Part shown: positions 37,657-45,492 of the stretch, piece after piece
Numbering within the stretch: position 1 is the first letter of the stretch
Layout: each line of letters opens with the position of its first letter
NCBI GenBank assembly: GCA_904420085.1
Contig: CAJFUA010000054.1
Location: forward strand, 1 to 49,463
Length of the DNA stretch: 49,463 nt
Direction: 5' to 3'
Source of the DNA: an uncultured Eubacterium sp.
GTDB lineage: Bacteria; Bacillota; Clostridia; Lachnospirales; Lachnospiraceae
Translations under genes and position numbers: made by a program
The notes under the pieces: model-generated
Database searches by the model: none
Told to the model about the DNA's origin: nothing
Seen by the model: only the letters and a program-made list of their open reading frames with translations

Positions 37657-38787
37657 GTGGAAAACAACATGAATGAAAATGTAGAGAATAATACAGTAGA
37701 GAAGAAGAAAAAGAAATTTGAGTGGAAAAAACTGATTTTCCCCGGAATTATTGCATTGATTATCATTGTTTTTGCGGTAGTCGTTTATTGGGCGAAAATC
37801 ATCAAACCAAACGCAGACATTGATAAGGAATTGGGATTTAAAACAGAGGATTATATTTCCGTGGGCGATATTACCGGGTTATCCTATGAAGTGACACAGG
37901 AGGAGTGGGATGAATGTGTGAATGAGGATACCAATTATCATATTGAAGTAAACAGGGCAGCAAAGGATACGGATCTGGTTGATTTTGATTATACAGCTTA
38001 TATTGACGATAAAAAAATAGAAGATTTGTCAATGGAAGAACAATCTATTGATATTGGAGATTCAGAGAACACAGATGCATATAAAACTTTTTCTGATGCA
38101 ATTAAGGGACATAAAAAAGGCGATAAACTGACACTTCATTTAAAAGACGGAAAAGAAGCAAATGTTTTATCATTAAACGGAACGGATTATTCCGATAAAG
38201 CAATCAAATATGAACTGAAAATCCGCAGCGTCAGCGCTTTGCGGGTTGATAAAGTAACGGACAAATGGGTCAAAGAAAATTATCAGGAAGAAAGAGGGGT
38301 TGAGACAGTTGACGAGTTTTATGAGTGGGAAAAAGAATATATCAATGAAGAAATCATTAAACCTGATTTATGGAATCAGGCAATAGAGGAAGTGACGTTG
38401 AAGGCTATCCCATCAGAACTCCAGCAGGAAGTAATTGATTCTCTGGACATGGATACAGCGGCTGAAGCGGAATACGCTGGCATGTCGTTGGAAGAGTACA
38501 AGAATATGTATGGCCTGACCGATGAAGCCATGCAGGAAAATTATGACCTTCAGTTAAAGTCAGAATTGCTTTTGTGGCAGTTGGTAAAAGACTTGAAACT
38601 TACTGCGACAGAGGAAGAAATTGAGGAGGAATATGAAAATTCCTACTTGGAGGCAAACTTGGAAAGTGTGGAAGAAATGAAAGAATTGTACACAGATGAG
38701 GAAATGAAAGAAGTTGTATTATTGAATAAGGCACAGGATTATGTGTATGAAAATGCCAATATCAAATATTCTTATAAAATCAAATAG
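37657..38787 (+). CDS. Membrane-anchored trigger-factor/FKBP-like protein
   Basis: The start is GTG at 37657, with AAGGAG (37643-37648) 8 nt upstream; the first in-frame ATG (37672) is too far away. The 376-residue protein has a short Lys-rich cytoplasmic head, one membrane helix (about 25-46) and an outer part. This includes an FKBP-like segment (about 100-190: DTDLVDFDYTAYIDDKKI, FSDAIKGHKKGDKLTLHL) and a helical trigger-factor-C-like segment (about 215-375). The likely role is folding of exported proteins, by analogy with membrane-anchored prolyl isomerases. The key FKBP aromatic residues cannot be verified here. Confidence 0.8.
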   Translation: MENNMNENVENNTVEKKKKKFEWKKLIFPGIIALIIIVFAVVVYWAKIIKPNADIDKELGFKTEDYISVGDITGLSYEVTQEEWDECVNEDTNYHIEVNRAAKDTDLVDFDYTAYIDDKKIEDLSMEEQSIDIGDSENTDAYKTFSDAIKGHKKGDKLTLHLKDGKEANVLSLNGTDYSDKAIKYELKIRSVSALRVDKVTDKWVKENYQEERGVETVDEFYEWEKEYINEEIIKPDLWNQAIEEVTLKAIPSELQQEVIDSLDMDTAAEAEYAGMSLEEYKNMYGLTDEAMQENYDLQLKSELLLWQLVKDLKLTATEEEIEEEYENSYLEANLESVEEMKELYTDEEMKEVVLLNKAQDYVYENANIKYSYKIK

Positions 38788-38861
38788 CAGTATAATATTA
38801 TGTAAATAAAAAAGAGTACATGGATAAATATCACATACGGTATTTTACTTAGGAGGGAAAA

Positions 38862-39932
38862 ATGAAAAAAATGAAAAAATGTTTATCCTGCTTAATGGTC
38901 TTGCTGATGGTTCTGACCTTTATAAATACCATGACGACAGAAGTTAAGGGAAAAGCCCTTCCCTATCTTACCTACAAATCAGTTTATATAATGAAAGGTA
39001 AGAGTTTTAAGGTGCAGTTGAAAAACGTACCAAAGAATGCCAAAATAAAATGGCGTACTTCCAACAAAAAAGTTGCCAAAGTAAAGGGCGGAAAAATAAA
39101 AGGCGTGGGACCGGGAACATGCAAAATTACGGCAAAGTATAAGAAAAAGAAATACAACTGTAAAGTAAAAGTCCAAAGAAATCTGGTAGCAACCGGAAAA
39201 ACTTTTACAGACATTACGCTTAACATGATTAATGTAAAAATGGATGTTCAAAAAATTACTTTTACAGATGAAGCAGACCCTGTTTATGCCGGGAAAAAAG
39301 GAACGTTCCGTCTGAAAGTATACAATACAAAAAAGACACCAAAGTGGAAATCAAGCAATGAAAAGGTGGCAACGGTCAGCAAAAAAGGATATGTTACGGC
39401 TCAGAGTAAAGGAAAATGCAAGATTTCCGCAAAAGTGGGCACAAAGAAAGTATCCTGCGATGTGACGGTTACAGATTTACAAAATCCAAGAGAGATTGCA
39501 AATCAGGAAATAAAATTTGAGATTCTGCGCAGATTAAATATTGATCGGATTAAGGTAAAAGCGAAGCCTTTAAAAATGTTGGATAAGCTGATACAAATTG
39601 CAGATATTCGGGCGAAGGAAGCATCAGAGTTATGGTCCCATATGAGACCAAACGGTGAACATTTCAGTTCTGCGTATGCCGAAGTCGGATTTAAAAAAGG
39701 CAAAATTGTAGGCGAAAATCTGGCTTATACGGCAGATAAACCGGAGAAGGTAGATGATTTTGTCAAATATGCATACAAACATTTATATGCAGAAAAATTA
39801 CATAGAAAGGTAATGTTGGATTCGAAGTATAAATGTGTAGGTATCGGATATTTTGATGCAGGACATGTGTATGGAGATTTTGGCGAATTAATGATTAAGT
39901 CCTATTGGGCGCAGGAATTTTATACCAAATAA
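38862..39932 (+). CDS. Secreted CAP/SCP-domain protein with two Big2-like domains
   Basis: The 356-residue protein starts after AGGAGGG with a signal peptide (about 1-30). Two bacterial Ig-like (Big2) domains follow. The first (about 36-105) has IKWRTSNKKVAKVKGGKIKG and GTCKITAKY; the second (about 125-207) has PKWKSSNEKVATVSKKGYVT. A C-terminal CAP domain (about 215-356) contains RAKEASELWSHMRPNGEHFS and GENLAY. The protein is strongly basic, suggesting wall binding. CAP proteins of this type are common in Clostridia; the activity is not known. Confidence 0.9.
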   Translation: MKKMKKCLSCLMVLLMVLTFINTMTTEVKGKALPYLTYKSVYIMKGKSFKVQLKNVPKNAKIKWRTSNKKVAKVKGGKIKGVGPGTCKITAKYKKKKYNCKVKVQRNLVATGKTFTDITLNMINVKMDVQKITFTDEADPVYAGKKGTFRLKVYNTKKTPKWKSSNEKVATVSKKGYVTAQSKGKCKISAKVGTKKVSCDVTVTDLQNPREIANQEIKFEILRRLNIDRIKVKAKPLKMLDKLIQIADIRAKEASELWSHMRPNGEHFSSAYAEVGFKKGKIVGENLAYTADKPEKVDDFVKYAYKHLYAEKLHRKVMLDSKYKCVGIGYFDAGHVYGDFGELMIKSYWAQEFYTK

Positions 39933-39996
39933 ATACAAAATATTTTCCATGATAAACCGGGTAAATATTACCGGAAAAGAAATGGATTTTAAAATA

Positions 39997-40024
39997 TTGA
40001 CATTGAAACAGATAATGTTATAAT
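39997..40024 (+). promoter_or_regulatory. Promoter of the thrS leader
   Basis: Perfect TTGACA (39997-40002), 16-nt spacer, perfect TATAAT (40019-40024). Confidence 0.85.
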
Positions 40025-40040
40025 GATTAAAAAATAAAAC

Positions 40041-40262
40041 GTTGACGAGGACAGTAGGTTATCCGGAGGGTCACAGAGAGAGATGTCTTGGCTGGAAACA
40101 TCTTACGGAAGGATAATTGAAGACTACCTCTGAGTGGCTCTAATCAAGCCCGGTGACTCCGTTATCGTCGCAATGAGAGGCTCTTTACAAGAAAGGCAAT
40201 CAGGGTGGAACCGCGTATATTACGTCCCTGTTTATGGAAACATAAACAGGGACTTCCTTTTG
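40041..40262 (+). promoter_or_regulatory. T-box riboswitch, threonine-specific
   Basis: The leader senses uncharged tRNA-Thr and lets transcription continue into thrS. Stem I: lower helix GAGG (40047-40050) with CCTC (40127-40130), internal loop with AGTA (40053-40056), and upper helix TTATCC (40059-40064) with GGATAA (40111-40116). The specifier ACT (40123-40125), followed by A, decodes threonine. The T-box AGGGTGGAACCGCG is at 40202-40215. The terminator is a perfect 13-bp hairpin (40224-40236 / 40241-40253) with a T-rich tail. Confidence 0.96.
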
Positions 40263-40396
40263 ATTTATAGGAAATTTTGTTTCTGTAATTCAAACGCTCC
40301 GCCGTGATTACACTGCGTTGGAAATGAAACATGCCGATGAAATTCCCATAGATGTGGATAGGCAGTTAGTTTATAAAAAATCGAAGGAGGATAATG

Positions 40397-42343
40397 ATGA
40401 AAATTACATTAAAAGATGGATCGGTAAAAGAATATGCAGAGGCAATGAGCGTAAATGACATTGCTTTTGACATTGCAGGCGGACTGGGAAGAGCAGCCTG
40501 TGCAGGAGAGATAGACGGTGAGGTGGTTGATTTGAGAACCATCGTGGACAGGGACTGCACTTTAAATATACTGACATTTCAGGATGAAGCAGGAAAAGCA
40601 GCTTACAGACACACCGCATCTCACGTGCTGGCAGAGGCAGTGAAAAATCTTTTTCCGGATGCAAAGCTTGCCATCGGACCTTCTGTTGACAATGGATTTT
40701 ATTATGATTTTGACAGTCAGTCATTTTCAAGAGAAGATCTAGATAAAATCGAAGCAGAGATGAAAAAAATTATTAAAAAAGGCGCAAAACTGGAGAGATT
40801 TACTCTTCCAAGAGAAGATGCAATTAAATATATGGAAGATAGAAATGAGCCATATAAGGTGGAACTGATTAAAGATTTACCGGAAGATTCCGTCATTTCT
40901 TTTTACAGCCAGGGAGAATTTGTTGATCTTTGTGCAGGCCCTCATTTAATGAGCACAAAACCTATCAAGGCATTTAAGTTAACATCATCCTCTATGGCGT
41001 ACTGGAGGGGGGACTCGGATAAGGCAAGACTTCAGAGAATTTACGGCACTGCGTTTGATAATAAGGAATCTTTAAATGAATATTTAGAGATGCTGGAGGA
41101 TCAGAAAAACAGAGACCACAATAAATTAGGCCGTGAAATGGAACTTTTCACAACCGTGGATGTGATTGGACAGGGACTCCCGCTACTGCTTCCAAAGGGA
41201 ACGAAAATGATTCAGAAAATGCAGAGATGGATTGAGGACCTGGAAGATAATGAGTGGGGTTATACAAGAACCAAGACTCCCCTGATGGCAAAGTCTGACT
41301 TGTATAAAATTTCAGGACATTGGGATCATTATACAGATGGAATGTTTGTACTGGGAGATGAGGAAAAGGATAAAGAAGTGATGGCGCTTCGTCCGATGAC
41401 CTGTCCGTTCCAGTATTATGTATATAAAGCCAGTCAGAAGTCATACAGAGATCTTCCGCTGCGATACAGCGAAACATCGACCTTATTCAGAAATGAAGAT
41501 TCCGGCGAGATGCACGGACTGACACGTGTCCGTCAGTTTACCATTTCTGAGGGGCACCTGATTGTGCGTCCGGATCAGATGGTGGAAGAGTTTAAAGGCT
41601 GTCTTGCCCTTGCCAAATATTGTCTGGAAACCTTAGGCGTGGAAGAAGATGTAACATATCATCTTTCCAAATGGGATCCGGAAAACAAAGAAAAATATAT
41701 CGGCGAACCGGAAGTTTGGGAAGAAACCCAACAGCACATCAGAGAAATATTGACAGAGTTGGATATTGAATTTACGGAAGAAACCGGTGAAGCAGCGTTC
41801 TATGGACCGAAGGTAGACATTAACGCAAAGAATGTGTACGGAAAAGAAGACACCATGATTACCATTCAATGGGATGCTCTTTTAGCAGAACAGTTTGATA
41901 TGTATTACATTGATGAAAATGGAGAGAAGGTGCGACCTTATATTATCCACAGAACATCCATGGGCTGTTATGAGAGAACATTGGCATGGCTGATTGAAAA
42001 ATATGCAGGAAAGTTCCCTACATGGCTGTGTCCGGAACAGGTAAGAGTTCTTCCGATTTCAGAAAAATATGAAGATTATGCCCAGTCTGTTGCAAAAGCG
42101 TTAAAAGAAAGACATATTGATGTGACAGTGGATTCCCGTTCTGAGAAAATCGGATACAAAATTCGTGAGGCAAGACTGGATAAACTTCCATATATGCTGG
42201 TAGTAGGTCAGCAGGAAGAGGCTGACAAGACAGTTTCCGTAAGAAGCAGATTTGCAGGAGATGAAGGCGTGAAACCGTTGGAAGATTTCATTCAGCAGAT
42301 TTGCAAAGAGATTGACACAAAGGAAATCAGAAAAGAAGAATAA
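40397..42343 (+). CDS. thrS: Threonyl-tRNA synthetase
   Basis: The enzyme charges tRNA-Thr. Of the two consecutive ATG codons the second (40397) lies 6 nt from AGGAGG, the first only 3 nt, so the second is preferred; 648 residues. Domains are TGS (about 1-60), an editing domain with RHTASHVLAEAV and the later CAGPH, a class-II catalytic core (about 245-540) with RPMTCPFQYYVY (zinc Cys), FRNEDSGEMHGLTRVRQF, and HRTSMGCYERTLAWLIE, and the anticodon-binding domain (from about 545). It is controlled by the upstream T-box. Confidence 0.98.
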   Translation: MKITLKDGSVKEYAEAMSVNDIAFDIAGGLGRAACAGEIDGEVVDLRTIVDRDCTLNILTFQDEAGKAAYRHTASHVLAEAVKNLFPDAKLAIGPSVDNGFYYDFDSQSFSREDLDKIEAEMKKIIKKGAKLERFTLPREDAIKYMEDRNEPYKVELIKDLPEDSVISFYSQGEFVDLCAGPHLMSTKPIKAFKLTSSSMAYWRGDSDKARLQRIYGTAFDNKESLNEYLEMLEDQKNRDHNKLGREMELFTTVDVIGQGLPLLLPKGTKMIQKMQRWIEDLEDNEWGYTRTKTPLMAKSDLYKISGHWDHYTDGMFVLGDEEKDKEVMALRPMTCPFQYYVYKASQKSYRDLPLRYSETSTLFRNEDSGEMHGLTRVRQFTISEGHLIVRPDQMVEEFKGCLALAKYCLETLGVEEDVTYHLSKWDPENKEKYIGEPEVWEETQQHIREILTELDIEFTEETGEAAFYGPKVDINAKNVYGKEDTMITIQWDALLAEQFDMYYIDENGEKVRPYIIHRTSMGCYERTLAWLIEKYAGKFPTWLCPEQVRVLPISEKYEDYAQSVAKALKERHIDVTVDSRSEKIGYKIREARLDKLPYMLVVGQQEEADKTVSVRSRFAGDEGVKPLEDFIQQICKEIDTKEIRKEE

Positions 42344-42408
42344 TTTTTGATAAAGGCTCCACAATATGAATATCGGGATTCCGAAATAAAATATTGTGGA
42401 GGTTTATT

Positions 42409-42735
42409 ATGACTGAATTAAATTGCAGCGTGAAAAATTGTTACTATAACAAAAATTCCAAATGTTGTAAAGGAGGCATTCATGTTGGTGGAACAGATGC
42501 GACCATTACAGAAGCAACGTATTGTGAAGATTTCAGAGAGAAGAAGGACGCAATGACTGCTAAAGCAGAACACTGCGACTGCGGACCTGAAAGAAAAGCA
42601 GACATAAAGTGTGACGCTGTCCGTTGTACATTTAATGATAATTGTAAATGTCATGCGAAAGAAATTACCATTGAAGGAAACAATGCGACACACCAGAGTC
42701 AGACAGAATGTGGAAGCTTTACATGCAACTGCTAA
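42409..42735 (+). CDS. Protein with two DUF1540 Cys-rich domains
   Basis: The ATG at 42409 follows GGAGG and is preferred to an in-frame ATG at 42394 that overlaps this site. The 108-residue protein has two similar halves, each a DUF1540-like module: LNCSVKNCYYNKNSKC...YCEDF and IKCDAVRCTFNDNCKC...ECGSF. Fifteen Cys residues suggest metal or disulfide binding. DUF1540 proteins are common in spore-forming Firmicutes and their function is unknown. Confidence 0.88.
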   Translation: MTELNCSVKNCYYNKNSKCCKGGIHVGGTDATITEATYCEDFREKKDAMTAKAEHCDCGPERKADIKCDAVRCTFNDNCKCHAKEITIEGNNATHQSQTECGSFTCNC

Positions 42736-42810
42736 AAATTGAACAGTTCAGTTCACAGACACATATTATCTGGGCAGCAAACGGATTGTGGCTGAACAGG
42801 AAAAAATATA

Positions 42811-42839
42811 TTGACAAATATTTTATATAATGTTAGTAT
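42811..42839 (+). promoter_or_regulatory. Promoter of the infC operon
   Basis: Perfect TTGACA (42811-42816), 17-nt spacer, TAGTAT (42834-42839). Confidence 0.85.
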
Positions 42840-42864
42840 ATAACACGTTGAAAAAAGAAAGCAG

Positions 42865-42979
42865 AGTATCCACTCTCACCCAGACGCATCAGGCGAATCG
42901 AGGTTTATATTTTTCTAAATGAATTTTGTTTAGGATTTGTATTTTAGTGGATAGTCTGTGCAGATTATCCACTTTTTTA
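42865..42979 (+). promoter_or_regulatory. Attenuator leader of infC-rpmI-rplT
   Basis: Three segments compete. AGTATCCACT (42865-42874) can pair with AGTGGATAGT (42946-42955; 9 of 10). The same middle segment also pairs with TATCCACT (42966-42973) in a 12-bp terminator hairpin with loop GTGC and a T6 tail. In Firmicutes such leaders are controlled by ribosomal protein L20 (L20 leader family). The layout matches; ligand specificity here is by analogy. Confidence 0.8.
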
Positions 42980-43011
42980 TTGTGGAACAGAATTAATGGA
43001 GGTGCAATACT

Positions 43012-43518
43012 ATTAGCGAGTTAATGATCAACGGACAAATCAGAGATAAAGAGGTTCGTGTAATTGGAACAGATGGAGAACAGTTGGGAATCATGTCTGC
43101 AAGAGAGGCGCAGAGACTGGCCGATGAGGCAGAACTTGACCTGATTAAGATTGCTCCAAAGGCAAAACCACCGGTTTGTAAAATTATGGACTATGGTAAG
43201 TTCCGATACGAACAGCAGAAGAGAGAAAAAGAAGCCAAAAAGAAACAGCACATTGTTGAGACGAAGGAAATCAGACTTTCACCAAACGTGGAATTAAATG
43301 ATTTGAAAACAAAGGCCAACAATGCAAGAAAGTTTATTACCAAAGGTGATAAAGTAAAGGTTACTCTCCGTTTCAGAGGAAGAGAAATGGCTCATATTGG
43401 TAGTAGTGCACACGTTTTGGATGACTTTGCAGCGATGCTTGAGGATATCGCACAGGTAAGCAAGGCGGCAAAACTGGAAGGCAGAAACATGACAATGTTT
43501 TTAGAAAAAAAGCGTTAA
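43012..43518 (+). CDS. infC: Translation initiation factor IF-3, AUU start
   Basis: IF-3 checks start-codon pairing on the 30S subunit. The start is ATT at 43012: GGAGGT (42998-43003) lies 8 nt upstream, whereas the first ATG (43024) is 20 nt away. The protein then begins fM-S-E-L-M-I-N-G-Q-I-R, the normal IF-3 N terminus, and has 168 residues. It shows RVIGTDGEQLGIMSAREAQR and the C-terminal KVKVTLRFRGREMAH. A rare AUU start lets IF-3 repress its own translation, as in E. coli. Confidence 0.96.
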   Translation: MSELMINGQIRDKEVRVIGTDGEQLGIMSAREAQRLADEAELDLIKIAPKAKPPVCKIMDYGKFRYEQQKREKEAKKKQHIVETKEIRLSPNVELNDLKTKANNARKFITKGDKVKVTLRFRGREMAHIGSSAHVLDDFAAMLEDIAQVSKAAKLEGRNMTMFLEKKR

Positions 43519-43550
43519 GCTTTTAGAACATATTTAAGGAGGAAAAAAAC

Positions 43551-43748
43551 ATGCCAAAAATTAAGACAAACAGAGCAGCAGCAAAACGTTTTAAAAAGAC
43601 AGGAACAGGAAAGCTTAAAAGAAATAAAGCTTACAAATCACATATTTTAACAAAGAAGACAGCCAAGAGAAAAAGAAATCTTAGAAAAGCAACAACAGCA
43701 GACGCATCTAATGTAAAGAATATGAAGAAGATTTTACCTTATCTGTAA
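43551..43748 (+). CDS. rpmI: Ribosomal protein L35 (bL35)
   Basis: The 65-residue basic protein begins [20 protein letters not shown], the standard L35 N terminus, and ends [15 protein letters not shown] precedes the ATG. It is the second gene of the infC operon, 32 nt after infC. Confidence 0.98.
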   Translation: MPKIKTNRAAAKRFKKTGTGKLKRNKAYKSHILTKKTAKRKRNLRKATTADASNVKNMKKILPYL

Positions 43749-43865
43749 TTGTTCAGAATCAGGTGTTTTGAAAAATATTTAACAGGAATGGCACGGTGAA
43801 AATTTTTGATTTTTTAACCGGAATGACGAACAATTATGTATTAGAATAGTTAGGAGGAAGAAATA

Positions 43866-44222
43866 ATGGCAAGAATTAAAGGCGGAATGAACGCTAAAAA
43901 GAAACATAACAGAGTATTAAAACTGGCAAAAGGTTACAGAGGTGCCAGATCAAAACAGTATAGAGTAGCAAAGCAGTCAGTGATGAGAGCATTAACCAGT
44001 TCTTATGCAGGAAGAAAGCAGAGAAAGAGACAGTTCAGACAGTTATGGATTGCCAGAATCAATGCTGCTGCAAGAATGAATGGACTTTCATACAGCAAGT
44101 TTATGTATGGATTAAAATTAGCAGGCGTAGAAATGAACAGAAAAATGTTAGCTGAAATGGCAGTTAATGATGCAGAAGGATTTGCAAAATTAGTAGATAC
44201 TGCAAAAGAAAAATTAGCTTAA
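43866..44222 (+). CDS. rplT: Ribosomal protein L20 (bL20)
   Basis: The 118-residue protein has the standard [20 protein letters not shown] start and [20 protein letters not shown]. It binds 23S rRNA early in assembly and in Firmicutes controls its own operon leader. The 117-nt gap after rpmI is longer than usual for this operon; no terminator is seen in it. AGGAGG precedes the ATG. Confidence 0.98.
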   Translation: MARIKGGMNAKKKHNRVLKLAKGYRGARSKQYRVAKQSVMRALTSSYAGRKQRKRQFRQLWIARINAAARMNGLSYSKFMYGLKLAGVEMNRKMLAEMAVNDAEGFAKLVDTAKEKLA

Positions 44223-44237
44223 TATATTTTGATATAA

Positions 44238-44280
44238 AAAGAAGAGGTGTTTCCAAGATGGAAGTACCTCTTCTTTTTTT
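44238..44280 (+). terminator. Terminator of the infC operon
   Basis: AAAGAAGAGGT pairs with ACCTCTTCTTT around a 17-nt loop, ending in T7. Confidence 0.93.
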
Positions 44281-44430
44281 ACAGAAAAGTAACAGGCAAT
44301 ATGGTGCTTTCACAAAATAAACACAGAATACTCAAAAACAAATCACAGATAAAACAAATAAAGTTTACAGGATGCCAATATAATGATTACCAGCTACAAG
44401 AGCAAAGAAATTATTGCAGGAGGAAAATTC

Positions 44431-45492
44431 ATGAATGTTATTGAGATTGAGGGGCTGGTAAAAAAATATGGCGATAATATTGCCGTAGACCATCTGGATT
44501 TAGCGATTGAAAAAGGAAAAGTATATGGATTTCTAGGACCCAACGGTGCGGGAAAATCCACCACAATGAATATTATTACCGGATATATCGGCGCCAGTGA
44601 AGGCACAGTGAAAATCTGTGGACATGATATTTTTAAGGAGGCGGAGAAGGCAAAAAAATGTGTAGGATATCTGCCGGAAATGCCGCCTTTATATCAGGAG
44701 ATGACCGTAAGGGAATATCTGAATTTTGTAGCGGAGCTGAAACAGATTCCGAAAAAAGACAGAGAACACAACTTGGAAGAAGTATTAGAAAAAACAAAAA
44801 CAACCCAGGTGGCAGACCGGCTGATTAGAAATCTGTCCAAAGGTTATAAACAGAGAGTGGGAATTGCTCAGGCATTGATTGGCATGCCGGAAGCGATTAT
44901 TCTGGATGAACCGACGGTAGGTCTTGACCCGAAACAGATTATTGAAATCAGAAAACTAATCAGAGAACTGGGAGAAGAACACACCGTCATTTTAAGTTCC
45001 CATATCTTATCGGAAATCAGCGAGGTGTGCGACTATATTTACATTATTTCCAGAGGACAACTTGTGGCAGAGGGCAGCGAGAGTCAACTGGTAGACAAGA
45101 TGGCAGGAAAAAATGTGTTGAATGTTACCATAAAAGCAGAAGAGGAAAAAGTAAAATCCATATTCGAAAAGATGGACAATGTTTTAGAAAAGCATACCGA
45201 GAAAAAGGATGACGAAGTTCATGTTTCCATCATTAGCGACAGAAACGTGGATTTAAGGGAAAGGGTATTTTTCCTATGTGCAGATGAAAGAATCCCAATT
45301 TTAAAAATGGATTTTGTCCAGAAAACATTGGAAGACGTATTTATTGAGCTGACAAAAGAATATCAGGCTCCTGAAAAGAAAAAACGCAGATTATCCAAAA
45401 AAGAAAAAGCAAAAAAAGAAACAGAAGAGGATAATCTGAAGGAAAACAGGGAAGATGAAAACAATGTTCAGGAGGAAGAAAAATCATGTTAG
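44431..45492 (+). CDS. ABC transporter ATPase (GldA-like)
   Basis: The ATG at 44431 behind GCAGGAGGA is chosen over the upstream ATG at 44383. The 353-residue protein has Walker A GPNGAGKST (36-44), signature LSKGYKQRVGIAQAL, Walker B with AIILDEPTVGLDP, and switch His in SSHILSE. A C-terminal regulatory part ends in a highly charged tail rich in Lys then Glu (about 310-353), unusual for the family. The next gene starts inside its 3' end (ATGTTAG overlap of 7 nt). With the two genes after it, it forms a Gld-like exporter; the substrate is unknown. Confidence 0.92.
   Translation: MNVIEIEGLVKKYGDNIAVDHLDLAIEKGKVYGFLGPNGAGKSTTMNIITGYIGASEGTVKICGHDIFKEAEKAKKCVGYLPEMPPLYQEMTVREYLNFVAELKQIPKKDREHNLEEVLEKTKTTQVADRLIRNLSKGYKQRVGIAQALIGMPEAIILDEPTVGLDPKQIIEIRKLIRELGEEHTVILSSHILSEISEVCDYIYIISRGQLVAEGSESQLVDKMAGKNVLNVTIKAEEEKVKSIFEKMDNVLEKHTEKKDDEVHVSIISDRNVDLRERVFFLCADERIPILKMDFVQKTLEDVFIELTKEYQAPEKKKRRLSKKEKAKKETEEDNLKENREDENNVQEEEKSC

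Noticed and set aside
40292-40396. Coding-like stretch between the T-box terminator and thrS
   Set aside because: An open frame reads RRDYTALEMKHADEIPIDVD but has no start signal and runs into the thrS start in another frame; probably leader sequence.
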